From Schistosoma mansoni (taxonomy: Eukaryota > Platyhelminthes > Trematoda > Strigeidida > Schistosomatidae): a stretch of 64,000 bases of DNA. The first letter of the stretch is position 1. Each line of letters begins with the position of its first letter. The notes beneath the pieces are model-generated. The model was not told where the DNA came from, did not search any database, and was given only the letters and a program-made list of their open reading frames with translations. The stretch covers positions 620,001 through 684,000 of the forward strand of contig NW_017386050.1 of NCBI RefSeq assembly GCF_000237925.1, in the 5' to 3' direction. This document shows, one piece after another, positions 46,123 to 57,414 of this stretch. The translations under genes were made by a program, and so were the position numbers.

Positions 46123-49100
46123 ATGTTATTTAAGCAGCATAAACAAGTCAACAATTGGAAATCATCACCCAATATAGATTTAATAAAAGTAAACTTTATA
46201 ATTTGATTGATTTTTAATAAAATTTTATAGTTTTTTATAGTTACTTGTTTACCACTAATTGAAATGATTATTACTACAATACTCATATGTAAATTGTACG
46301 TTTTCATTGTATCTATGATATGATGAATTAAATTTTATAGTTGCCATGAATGTAAGAACATTAATCAATATAAATGGTATCTGATTGGTTTAATGTAAGT
46401 TATAGAAACTAATTTAATATTTCAAATAAACAATCAACTATGTGATTTGTAGTTATATGTAATCAAATATAAGGAAATCACAGTAATTAATAAGGTTAAT
46501 ACGTTATAATTGTATAATGGTGATTAAGTCACATAAACAGTTGTGCTCTCAGAAGAGTTTTTTTAGGACAGTTGAAATTTTTATTTGGAGCTACTCCAGT
46601 TTATTGACCTAAAAGACCTGTGCTTTATGCAACTTTTTCAGTGGTTGAACTGGAACTAAAATGGTTTCAGAAAATCGGTGTTATTGAACTTGTGAACTTC
46701 TCAGATTAGGTTGTACTGATAGTGATGGTCAACAAATCCAATACCAACGATCGCTTATGTGCCGATTACTTCAAATGACTAAATGAAACTCTAGAGTCTC
46801 ACTAGTATCCTTTACCTCTACTTGAAGATCTTTCTACCAAGCTAAACAATGAAAAGTATTTTGCAAAATTTGGTTTATCAGATACCTAATTACAAATCTC
46901 TGTAGATGATGAAAGTAAAGATCTCCTCACGATCAACACAAAGGAGGGTCTATTCCGATATGACTAACTTCCCTTTGTAGTGAAGACGGTACCCTCTATA
47001 TTCCAGTAAATTACGGATACCATGTTACATAATATTCTGGGAGAGATGGCTTATTAGGACGACACCACACACATGGAAGCAGACAAAATGGACCTATAAA
47101 AATTGTTTCTCTGGTTGTTAGGAGGAGCATAGACCTCGTGACTTCCGAAAAATCTCGACTTTTATCATGAGGCGTCATAATTCTTCCTTCAACTCCCAGG
47201 GCAGAGTTTAAATGGTTTGAATTATTTTTCTGGTTAGCATTTTTTTAGCGAGCTATTTTTTTCTACAGGATGGGGTCACTAACCCCATGCTAAACCCTCC
47301 TCCTTTACCCGAGCTTGGGACCGGCAGTAACTCTAGAAGAGCTACAGGTGGATTTCTCATGTTCAAGCTGTCGTGTATATTTAGTCTGGAGTTATTACAA
47401 GAACTTAGGAAATCGACTCAAGAGTTCAGTTGGAAGATTTTTCAACATGTAATTACTCTGCATCACTTACTGTTTAACATTTATAGTATGATAATGACAT
47501 TACTCATCCACTCAAATTTTAATCAATAAAAACATAGATGTTAATATAAACACATCTTATTGACGTAACATTAACTAGGTTTATAATAATAATATATATT
47601 TGTTATATCCAAATGAGACCATGAGTCATAGTGAAGATTGACCGACAAGGAGAACCTTGAAGCACTGTGCGGCCGTTCGTCCATGGTAGGACTCCTCAAC
47701 AGTGCGCATCTACGATCCAGCCTCGCGAGATTGTAACACGGGAACGACAGGTCCCACTATAGGACGAAACGGCCGTCCAGTGCTTCCAGGTTTTTCATGA
47801 TCCCAACTATAAAAATACTATAATATCCACAAAAACTTCTGATATCCAAATGAGCTGGGAAATTAGATTTTCTAGTGTCTAATGTCTCTCTGTAAGCCAC
47901 TTCTTCAGAGAATTAATAAATAAACATACTACATTAACTTAATTTTACATAGTAAGAAGGAACAAAACAAAAATACTTATTGTGACCAGTTAAAACTCTG
48001 GTCAGTGTTACTTAGATGTGTATTTGTATGCACCTTAATTAGTGTGAAAAATGTGACCTTTGTGATATGGAAAGATAGAGTTGACTTTGTACGTAAGACA
48101 ATAATGTGAGATGTTAACAGAGTTAGGTAGGTGGATAGATGGACTAAGTAGGATATTTACTAAGGCTTTTTTTCCCATTGCGGCCAGTAGGATTTAGCAA
48201 TACGTCGAAAGCTATAGCTGCTCACCCTATTTTGTGGCTGGAAAAGTCTTTTTGTAACATGACATTGACCTGGTCACCTTGACTAGTTTTGCTTGGTCGA
48301 ACTAATTATTTTTGCTTTGTTCCCTCGTACTATTTAAACCTGGATTCATCTAATGTCTATTTATTGATTCACTGAAGAAATGGCTTACAATAAGTCATGA
48401 AATATTGAAAAGCTCAGTTTTTCTACTCATTAGGCTATTGCCGATATATTATGATCTACTCAAAACTCAATTTACAAGAAACTGACTAATTAAACCTTAG
48501 TAATGATATCTATCAACTTGGTTTGTTCATTTTTTGGTGCTGGCTGCTAAAGTTACTCATTTTGTAAAGTTATTAAAAACACCGAATAATTTAATTACAT
48601 ATTTCATTCGTTGTACCAGTGATTTAGAACCTACTAAATAAAATTATGATTTTTAAATACGTTTTCATTTGATGTTAAAATCAGACCAAGCTCCATAATT
48701 TTCTCACTTCTAATGGTTATTGTTCGTGATATGCGTGCACGTTTCCCACTTAATTATGTCTTCCTGTTTCTAAATGTAAGTTTTCATTGTATTTAAATTG
48801 CACATTGTGTTCATTCAGATATCCTACATTCTGTTTATTGTCAAATGATAAATAATATTAGGGTGAACTCATTGTTTTCAATGTTTATATAAAGTAATCT
48901 ATCTTTAAAGAGTCTTATTCGACAAGTGTTACCAAACAGTGATTAAATTCAAGCAGAGATGAATGGTGGTTAGCAGTGAAATCTGGAGTGCGTGTTTCAT
49001 CCAATTCGGAACTCGTCAGCTGGGTGTACCTGCATCTCAGAGGTGATTTTCACCCCGGGACTCAAACCTAGTACTTTTCACTCCAAACATTACATATCGA

Positions 49101-52100
49101 GGCTATCCCAACAGGATCTATATATGCCAAAAGAAACTGATCAATCACAGTGGTAAACATTAGTGGGAAGATTTAAACAATCAATATATATGTAAATACA
49201 ACAAAAAAAATTCATTTGGTTTAAGGACGTTGCTTTAATTTAGATTCTTCTGTGATAAACTGTAATTTTTATGAGTGTTCAAGTAATAATTTAGTCCAAG
49301 TAATTGTACTATCAAGCAGTTTATCCATGTTAATAGCCTTACTTTCTTGATAAACCTAATCCGTAATAAACCATGTAAGTTTTCAATAAAATTCATAGTG
49401 TAAGTACTGACATTCTATACGTTTTCTTTTGAATTGTATTACTCATGAATTTCCATTTTCTCTCTTGTAAAATTGTTTTTTTTCTTTTGCTGGAATAATA
49501 GACTCTGTTATTATGTTACACATTTATACCACCAATACTAATGATAATGATCAAAAATATCATGATATCCTTTACTGTCGCAACAGTTATTGCATTTTCA
49601 ATGATAGTACTCGGGATGTTCATCAAGGTTAAAATTCCTCCTGTTTTGTCGGCTGCAGTTTCAATCAGTTTCATTATTGTAGGGCTTGCAATATCTGTTG
49701 GACTGTATCTTGCCCAAAAACAAGTACGTTTCATAAAATGTAATTTTAACTGAATGATATTGATAAACGGGAATTTGTAATAGCGTATAGTGTTTGATGT
49801 CTGCGTCTACACCTGTCAGTGACTCAAATATCTAATATTGTGGAAATGAATAATTGCAATGTTATCCACATTGATATAGTAGTTATTGAATAATTACAAC
49901 TCATGTTTCTCCGTTTTCATTTGTTTATCTATATTATCACAAATACGGTATTGACTTTAACTGGCGAAATTCAGCTAACACAGTACCACCAATCCTGAAT
50001 GATTCGTTTTTTGAGAATACATCTATAAATGTTCAATGAAGTTTAAAAAAATGCTCTGAATCGTTTGATATATGGAGTCCATTATTCGATAGATTACATA
50101 GGCTGACGAACGGTTTTAATCAGCTAACATATGTTAAGCAAAGATGGATAGTGGCTAGCAGTGGAATCCAGGAGGTGCGTTTCGTCCTATTTGGGATTCG
50201 TCAGCTGGATGTACCTGCATCTCAGAGTTGATGTTTACTCTGGAACTTCAACCCAATACCTTTCGCTTCAAACGCCATCACGTTATCCACTTAGCTACTG
50301 AGTCCTGATAGCTACTTGCTTGTACAATGGGGTGAAGTGAGTGTATAGGACGAAACGTGCGTCCTGGATTCTACTGCTAGCCACTATCCATCTTTGCCTT
50401 ACAATGCTTCTGAATTAAGACTATATCGAGGCAATACGCACAGTATGTACATATGCCAGTTGCAGTCCTAACACATCGATAGGAAGATTCAAACAAACAA
50501 TACTAAGTGAATTTAACATATGTTTAGTTTAAAATTGTACTATAAATCCTGTTTCATTTGTCCCTGAAAACTGTCGGTCCATCTGTACACAGGATATAAA
50601 ATGACTGAACCAATGGTGATTAACACATGGGTATTGAATTATTGTATCATCTTTGATTTGTGATTCGAAGCACGATAAGAATGTAGCATTATATCATATT
50701 GTTCAACCTACATATTTGTTGAAAAAAGATCTGACTGCTCAAGATGTTTCTGCATAATGGATTGCATCATTGAATGTAAATAATGATTTATTTAATATTT
50801 TGCAGAAAAATATCAGATTTAATCTTAGTCCATGCTTTCAACAAGGTTGACTCCAAGATTAGTGTACTTTAAATAGTAGTTTGATGTACAGACATTCTGT
50901 AGAATATAAAATGCAAATCACCATTGAATAGATTTCGATTGAAGATTATGCTTCATAAGAATACTTCTCAGGTTTAAAATTTTTAATATTTATGTAATAA
51001 TGAATACTCAAGGAGTAATTTTGCATATCTAGTTAAAAACAGGATATCATTGATGAATAATTAGTAGTCCTGTAAGATATTTCATCATTTCTCACTGAAA
51101 TTACTTTTTTTCATTTTAGGTAGCGCTTCAGGTAATGGGAGCATTTTTTATCTTGTCAATTTTACCAGTAAGTTAAACAGAAGAAAAAAAAGTTGAAACA
51201 GCGATTATAGTAGAACAACTGATAATCATTTAAATCACTTTACTATCAGTTACTGTACAGAATTTAAGGTAACTTTAGCACTCATTCATCATGTAATAGT
51301 TAAGTGTTGAGAGACAAAATGTTGTTACCGAAATTTTTATATCTTTGCATTTACAAATATCGATAGATGTATCGGGTATGAGGGCTAATATCACTTCCCG
51401 GCTGCCCACCCCGTGGAAGGATATTTTTTGAGGGACTTGGAAAGGGAGTTGGATTAGTGTTGGTCTTAACGACCTGGGGGCGTGACCGCAGTGCCCAAGG
51501 GATAACTGCTTGAGGCCGGTCACGTACGGCCTTTTTGTGGTGAATTTTTGACGTGTTAGCTCTGTTCTTCAAAGGACCTTACCGCCGGAGACGGAAATCC
51601 GTGGGATAAGACGAGGTGTGCATTTTTAGGGTCGACCTTTTCTAACCCCACCCCTCCTTGTGGGAAGGCAACATCGCTGTTATGCTTGTTGTCTGAAGAA
51701 AACACTTTACTGCCGTCACACCTCTGTACAATCGGCAGAACAACTTCGCCTTCGGATCTTGAGATTGCTGCTTTTAGTCTTGCCGCTCTTCAACCGACCT
51801 GTCAGGCATGGTAGGACCTTGAGGAGCGATTGTTCCAGCCAGTATAGCTCGATTGGTTCATCACGATAGGCAAGCCCGACCACCACGTCAAGGTAGCAGC
51901 AACGGTTGGGGATAGATGTATCATAGGAAATTCATATCAGAAGTTTATTTAAAACAACTCTGAAATCTATTACACTTCAAATTATGTTCATGATAAATGA
52001 AGATCTACATACAAAATCTTTAGGGAATGCGAATAATAACAAGCTTGAGTTATCATGAAAAATAATTATTAAGTAAAGAGTGTAAAGAGTATAAACGAGA

Positions 52101-52359
52101 ACCTCAACTAGTAGAACTGTGTTTTATTTCTCTCATAGTTTACTATAGCATCAAGCTCATGTTTCTCTCCATTTAAAATTTTTATCAGATCCTATTATTT
52201 GTTGGCCAGCAGCTGAGAACTGAATACTCTCCACGGATGCTTCCCTCTGATTATATATTGTATGCTGTACTGATGTCAGCAATATATTTATTCATATTCT
52301 ATTCAATCTCTGTGCAATTTTTAAATCACAGACATGAATCAACACCTTATAGCTGCTAA
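46123..52359 (+). CDS. TMBIM/Bax-inhibitor-like membrane protein, locus D (partial model)
   Basis: Exons found on the plus strand: 46123-46188 (in-frame ATG; MLFKQHK...NIDLIK), 46231-46295 (TM1, FFIVTCLPLIEMIITTILIC), 46341-46394 (CHECKNINQYKWYLIGL), 49502-49723 (TM helices, ...MISFTVATVIAFSMIVLGMF...), 51120-51167 (VALQVMGAFFILSILP) and 52189-52359 (VGQQLRTEYSPRMLPSDYIL, last TM, stop TAA). Lengths and phases equal those of A-C: 65 nt with 2-nt overhang, 54 nt, and the same C-terminal three-exon order. The 91-nt exon 4 equivalent, expected between 46395 and 49501, was not found with confidence. That intron is filled with retroelement and SINE sequence, so the gene may be disrupted or the exon may be too diverged. 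The ATG at 46123 is the first in an exon preceded by a 3' splice-like CAACAG, so an upstream exon is also possible. Confidence 0.55.
46735..47060 (+). pseudogene. Decayed Gypsy-like reverse transcriptase fragment
   Basis: Translation with several stops gives RT palm-like blocks: YPLPLLEDLSTKL, KYFAKFGLSD, LQISVDDESKDLLTINT, EGLFRYD, LPFVVKTVPSIFQ. These correspond to the conserved region before the YVDD box of Ty3/Gypsy RTs. It lies in the large intron of locus D, in the same orientation, and is non-functional. Confidence 0.7.
47265..47370 (+). repeat. Dispersed repeat fragment
   Basis: Similar to 28140-28290 (GGGGTCACTAACCCCATG / GAGGTCACTAACCTTGTG, then CCTCCTTTACCCGAGCTTGG / CTCCCTTCATCTGAGCTCTG). 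Nature unknown. Confidence 0.45.
47637..47805 (+). repeat. Second-family SINE in fold-back form
   Basis: Arms GGAGAACCTTGAAGCACTG and CAGTGCTTCCAGGTTTTTC are inverted around a tRNA-like centre (AACAGTGCGCATC ... CCTCGCGAGATTG). Each arm holds the CGAAACGGCCGTCC block or its decayed complement. On the minus strand the core reads TTGAGGAG, as at 30513. The left edge of the 1,292-bp duplicate begins inside its right arm. Confidence 0.6.
47783..49074 (+). repeat. Second copy of the 1,292-bp duplicate, embedded in unbroken sequence
   Basis: Identical to the gap-bounded contig 43082-44373, but here continuous with flanks on both sides, so this is the more credible placement. It lies in the large intron of locus D. 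No gene was recognised inside it. Confidence 0.9.
48949..49185 (-). mobile_element. Sm-alpha-like SINE, diverged
   Basis: The minus strand reads from head-like TTGTTTAAATCTTCCCACT (49185-49160) to a B-box-like TAGGTTTGAGTCCC, then the hammerhead region and tail CATTCATCTCTGCTT. The tRNA-like 5' half is strongly altered. The first copy (44248-44373) is truncated by a gap. Confidence 0.65.
48973..49033 (-). ncRNA. Hammerhead ribozyme, degenerate (second copy)
   Basis: Same sequence as 44272-44332: core kept, inner stem I and cleavage triplet changed. Probably inactive. Confidence 0.75.
50158..50218 (-). ncRNA. Hammerhead ribozyme, stems II and III weakened
   Basis: Minus strand: core CTGACGA and GAAA intact, outer and inner stem I intact. 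Stem II has an A-C mismatch (ATCC/GGAC) and stem III reads CGCACC, which no longer self-pairs. The cleavage triplet is CTC. Activity is doubtful. Confidence 0.8.
50341..50400 (+). ncRNA. Partial hammerhead (3' half) in inverted orientation
   Basis: TAGGACGAAACGTGCGTCC then TGGATTCTACTGC. GAAA, stem III and the cleavage site are present, but the 5' core strand (CTGANGA) is absent, so it cannot fold alone. Confidence 0.75.
51374..51910 (+). mobile_element. GC-rich 537-bp insertion with 12-bp target-site duplication
   Basis: The repeat GATAGATGTATC flanks it at 51362-51373 and 51911-51922. GC content is far above the flanks. There is no poly(A) tail and no continuous open frame. It lies in the last intron of locus D (between 51167 and 52189). 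The target duplication points to target-primed insertion. The family is unknown to me; a truncated non-LTR element or an SINE are the options. Confidence 0.8.
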
Positions 52360-53775
52360 TATGTAAAATGTAACGCCTATTCTAGCAAGATGGTAATCCG
52401 TGATTTTATATTTACTCTCTATAAGCTATTCCCCATACAAACAAAAATAGTTATAAATTGAAATGTGTCGTTTGTTCCAATTTTTTTAATTGCATTTGGC
52501 AGCAGTTATTCAACAGTTATAAACAAATTCTGGCACTTTTTTTCTAGAATTCCTATCAAATCATGGAATTCAGGCTTTAATGTCTTCACCTAGATATAGT
52601 TATCAATTTATACCTATTTAGATTGGAATGCTCGGAGTGAACACTATTTTATGCTTTGTAAGTTTGTGGGACAGTTTCAGCCAGAATTACTCTTTACTTT
52701 AAAATATATCTTGTCTTATGGTAAGTTGCAGTCCTTCCACGTCCTCAGAATACAGTAGTGATTCGACTAGTAATACAGGTCCAAATTTAAAAAGTGATCT
52801 GCCAGATTTAGCTAGTTCGATTTTGGGCAACTCAACTGTCACAACCAGCGAATTGAGTGTCTTATTATTTAAGTTGTCTACTCGTGAACTAATTTATGGG
52901 CTAGCAAGAATAAGGGTTGTAGCCCGACTTTTAGTAAGGGGTTCAAGTAAGTCATCATCTTCACGCTTATTTAGTAACTTACTAACCCAAACCTGATCCT
53001 TCATTAACATTATTTCACGGTACTTAAGTTCTTTTAATTGCGATTTCAGCCACCCTTTTTCTTGTTACCTGAGCGTTTTCATCTTTTTCACCTATGTGCT
53101 TAGTGTATTCGGGTAAGGGTTAATTATAGGATAGTTGTTATTGTTATTAATGTTAGTGTAATCAAAGGCAAGATTTACATCGGTACGGTCATCTTAAGTG
53201 CAGGTGAAGTTGTACTCAGTTGTTTTGACTGTTCTAACTCATTCGCGTTGAGGTTAGCTTTATTCGTTTTCTTTCATGCATTTTACGCAACTTACATGAA
53301 ATAAAAGTTGTTAAAATGACTGAAAGACGGTTAAATCACATAGAATCTTAATCTAATAAAAACTTATAAATAGAACGTTAGTATTATTAATGACAATATA
53401 CAATACAAAACTCCACTGTTGAGGCATATATGACACCAATCAGAGTAGGTTTTTGTTATAGTTATACAGGTACTGAGTACTGAGAAACCACGATCTAGGA
53501 CGATATATCCGTCTAATTCTTCCAGGTTTTGAGAAGCGGTTTAACACTGCAAGTTAATAATTTTAACGAAATAACATGAGTTACCCAATATTTGCAAGTA
53601 ACATAGTTTATAAACTAAACCGAATCAGAAGCTAAGGTGTGAAAGTGAGAAGAGCAGTCCGAAATAAAAGTACGATGAAATCAATTATTTTAATCTATGG
53701 GTAATCCTAACTCAGTCATAATCAAGTGACATAAATTTTGACGAGCTTTAGTTACGCGTCAGAAAATAATTCAGA
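52360..53775. other. 3' flank of locus D; one serine-rich frame
   Basis: The plus-strand frame 52718-52996 (92 residues) is serine-rich at the start (CSPSTSSEYSSDSTSNTG) and then LLVRGSSKSSSSRLF. It has no recognised domain and could be a retroelement gag fragment or chance. The block near 53490-53535 (AGGACGATATATCCGTC ... CTTCCAGGTTTT) resembles the tail of the second SINE family. Nothing else was recognised. Confidence 0.35.
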
Positions 53776-54250
53776 CACTAGATTAGTCAAACTGATTCCT
53801 GTGATTGTCACAAGAGAACTTTTGTCCTTTCTTATAGACTGGCACAATCAGTGATTGAGACCAGTCAGATGGAATTACGTTCAGTTCTCACATTCCACCT
53901 AAGACCTCAGTCAATTTCGCTGCTAGTACTGGACCGCCATCCTTAAAAATCTCAGGGGTAAACCTGTCAGAGCCTGCTTCTCTCCCACGCTTTAGATTTC
54001 CTATAGCTTTTTCAACCTCGCAAACAGCTGGAGGACTTACATTAACTTGCCATTCAGGTCGACTGGGGATCGTGGGAAACCGAAGTGTGGCTGAGGGCCA
54101 ATTGAACTGATCCCTAAAATGTTCTGTCCATCGATCCAATCTCCGAGACAGCTTCACTGACAGTTGGGTTCTTAATACCGGTTTCCTTAACAAGTCTTAA
54201 CAGTTGTCTGCTGTTGCCTATTGCCGCTGCCTTTGGATATTACAAGAGAA
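53776..54250 (-). pseudogene. RTE-like non-LTR retrotransposon fragment
   Basis: Minus-strand translation gives the pre-RT and RT start: RLDRWTEHFRDQFNWPSA, EKAIGNLKRGREAGSDRFTP, EIFKDGGPVLAAKL, then a TGA stop and PSDWSQSLIVPVYKKGQK. The upstream part (TVSEAVSE) is in another frame, so at least one frameshift and one stop are present. Both ends are truncated. Inactive. Confidence 0.8.
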
Positions 54251-55899
54251 TCTGTTGAATCAACATAATTCTTAATTTTACTAACAGATATGGATGGTGC
54301 AGAGTTATACAACCCCGATTTTAAATTAACCGTTCTCAAGGACTGAAATAACTTATAGAAGAAAAAAATATTTTTAAAATCCCAGAAATTGAGTTTTAAG
54401 GAAATCTAACGTTTCGTTCGGCAATCCGGTCCAAACTTTTTTCAAAGAAACAAAATCAAACATTAAAATCATCGAATATTGGTAGGTAAATGTTTTTTTT
54501 AGCTCAGTATCTGACTCCAATGCAATCGTACGAAGATGCTATGAATATAAATCTTCCAATTAACTCCCTACATTACCTAGGCTAACCCCGTTTGTGTGAC
54601 GGTGGTAATGAGAAGACAAATACGGGTTGCGTTGCATGAATTTATTTCAAGCATTCGTTTATTTGATACAAATTCAGAATAAGAAGTGGAAAGCAAAGTG
54701 GAGCAGAGAAGACGACTGAACAAATTTGATTTGATCAAGTGTGACTCAAAATTTATAACCATTAAAGCATAAGGGAAAGACATGTGCTAGGTAGGATAAG
54801 CAATTAATACACACATATAAAGCAATCAAAATTAATACGCGAATAATTGATAAGGTCAAAATGTAGCTCAAAAATAATGACTAAACTGTCCTGTTGGAAG
54901 CTAGAATAACCTGTGGCAAAACAAAAAGTATATTAACTCAAAAATAGCAATAAAGTTATTACGTCCAAATGTTAATATAATAGTATACAATTTATAAGTT
55001 ATGAACACAAATAAAAGTTAAGGGACGTTACTTAAATCAGCTGATTGGTGCGTGTTCTGCTGCGTTTGGTACCAGAATCCACAATTATAGATAATTAATA
55101 ATTCCAGTGAGGTTGATATGGCTCCAGTAATATAGCCAAACGTAGAATATAATGGAAATGTTACCACAGTCTATAAATATAGATGAAAGTTATTTTACGA
55201 TCCAATTATCATAACCACAGGCAATGAAGTACGATAGGTGTGTGTATAACAGTGTATTTATGAGCGGTTAACAGCGTCACGCTATATGGGATTCAAAAAC
55301 GCAAGAAGGTGTGTTCAAAGCCATACACTTAAGCAAGATGTACAACCGTTTAGTGATAAATGTGCAGATTGTGAAGATTGACAAAATAAATGCAAATAAC
55401 ATCAAAAACTACCTACAAAATAGGTTTGTGAAGCCTATCTCCACATAGCTCCCCCCAGAGTGTCCAGAGGTAACACTGGGTTGTAAAAAGCAAAAAACAG
55501 GATTCAAGAATATAGTACGTGCCAGTAATACACAAAGTGTTAATGTACATGAATGTACTGGGTCACAACAAAAAGAATGAAAATATGGTCAGTGTCTTAG
55601 TTAGTTGATAATAATAAAGTGCAAAACTGTTGATAAACACATTAAATAAGAACTGGATTGTTCATTTTTATGTACAATTAATAAATAATTAACTAGAATT
55701 CACTCCTTTATTATTGTGACGAAATTCCTTTTTAGAAAAAATGTGACAAAACGAGTAATTGTGAAGAAATGTAATTAATTATATGCACGTGCGAAAAGAA
55801 AGCAATAGTTTTTTATTAGGAAATTGAGTAAATTTAACAGTGTAATGTAATATCAATGTTTTTTTAATTTTGCTATTCAACAAAATAGACATAACGCTT
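54251..55899. other. Flank of the minus Gypsy element; LTR-like direct repeat
   Basis: 54913-54984 is a direct repeat of 58443-58514 (AAAAAGTATATTAACTCAAA ... ATAGTATACAA). It brackets the minus-strand Gypsy internal region, so these may be remnants of its LTRs. The adjoining 54840-54930 matches 1490-1580 in reverse complement. No gene was seen in the rest. Confidence 0.45.
54913..54984 (-). repeat. Possible 3' LTR remnant of the minus Gypsy element
   Basis: 72 bp identical or nearly so with 58443-58514. Flanks diverge on both sides, so LTR limits cannot be set. Confidence 0.45.
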
Positions 55900-57414
55900 A
55901 GGTTTCTTTACGATTCTGCCGGAACGTGTTAAACAAGTAGGCTTAGTGCTCAGTTTTTCAACCTTTTCTGATCTCTCAGTAATTAGTAGGAGGGGTTGTT
56001 TATCTGCAGTTATCTTCTTTGTCTTGTTGAACTTCGTAGAGAGCTGGTTTTACTCCATCTACAGAGGTGGTTTCCTTCTTCCAATCTCTATTGATGATTA
56101 ATTACTTTATAAGGTCTTTCCTATGGTTGTTTCAACGGCTTTTTAACAGCATCGACTAGAACAAAAACGAGTTTACACGTTTCCAGGCGTTCATCAAGTT
56201 GTACGCGATTGTTATGTTTGCGTGGAGGTATTGCTCAGGGTAATTGACGATGGCTTCCACTTTTTCTTGTAGTGGTTTAATTCCCTGAAAGTCAATGTGA
56301 TGTCCCAGAAACCCCAGAGCTGGGATGCTGAGTATGCACTTCAAAGGGTGAATCACAACGCCGTAACTTTTGAAACGATCGAAGAGGATGTGTAAATGCT
56401 GTACATGCTCTTCCGTGGATGAGCTAGCAATCAAAATATCGTTTACATAAACAAATATGAAGTCTAAACCTCTTGTAACCTCGTCCATGAATCTCTGAAA
56501 CGTTTGAGCAGAGTTTTTTTAGACCGAATGGCATTCTCAAGAATTCAAACAAACCAAAAGGTGTGATTGTGGCTGTTTTTCAATATCTTCAGGTGCCATC
56601 GGAATTTGGTGATATGCTCTTACAAGGTCTAGATCTGCTTTCCGTGTAGGTTTAGAGAAAAGTCATGTAGATGAGGAATAGGATACCTGTCTAGAGTGGT
56701 CTGATTATTTAAACGATGGTAATCTCCACATGGGCGCCAGTCTTGATCTTTCTTTGGAACCATATGTAGAGGCGAAGCCCATGGGCTACTGGACTGCCGA
56801 ATGATATCTAGTTGCATCATATGCTCTCGCTTCGCGATCGTTAACTTGTGTGGTGGCAGTCTTCTCGGCCTAGCGCGTATTGGTGGATCAGTAGCAGTAA
56901 TGCGGTGTTGTACATGATGTACAGTGCACTCGTTTTGATAATCGACTCCAGTGATGCGCTCGTATGTCGACAAGTTGTCAGTGAAAATCCTATTCACAGG
57001 ATTTAACCTTCGAACACTATGAATTTCGTAGTTGGTAGTAATTGTACCATTAACTTGTAAACGAGTGTGCTTGTCGATTAGCTTCTTTTCATTCATATCT
57101 ACTAATAGGTCATAAGCGCTGAGGAAATCGGCTGCGAGAAAAGGTTGTTTGACTTGGGCGACTATAAACACCCACGTGAATCTTCTTCGGAGTCCGAGGT
57201 CTAAAATGAGCTATTGTTCTCCATAAGTTTTGATTACTGTTTCGTTGGCTGCAATGAGTGACAATTTACCACTTAAGGTGTGCCGTTGTCGTGAGAGATG
57301 GAATGGGAAAATGCTGATTTCTGCTCCTGTGTCGACTAAAATGTCTGAGCCAGAAATACGATCCCTGATAAAAAAATAAACGGCTTGCGTTGTGACCAGT
57401 AACAGGCGCCGCCA
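55900..57414 (-). pseudogene. Gypsy-like pol, decayed and internally deleted
   Basis: On the minus strand, in order: the protease DTGAEISIFP (about 57335), a TAG stop, [14 protein letters not shown], an RT start ([26 protein letters not shown]), a frameshift near 56630, then FIFVYVNDILIAS. There the YVDD box is YVND, losing a catalytic aspartate. RT continues (GFLGHHIDFQGIKPL) to about 56200. It then jumps to an integrase C-terminal-like tail (VDAVKKPLKQP stop ERPYKVI) near 56150-56090. RNase H and the integrase core are missing. Non-functional. Confidence 0.85.

Larger units (their letters stand above)
50136..50513 (-). mobile_element. Compound Sm-alpha-like SINE with 11-bp target-site duplication
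   Basis: Flanked by TAACATATGTT at 50125-50135 and 50514-50524. On the minus strand it runs: family head, an inverted piece of hammerhead tail, a second head, then tRNA-like block, hammerhead and tail. It is therefore longer (378 bp) than the 275-283 bp of simple copies. It lies in an intron of locus D, antisense to the gene. Confidence 0.85.

Noticed and set aside
51660-51869. Frames within 51275-51869
   Set aside because: They fall inside or across the boundaries of the 537-bp inserted element. The high GC content lengthens chance frames.
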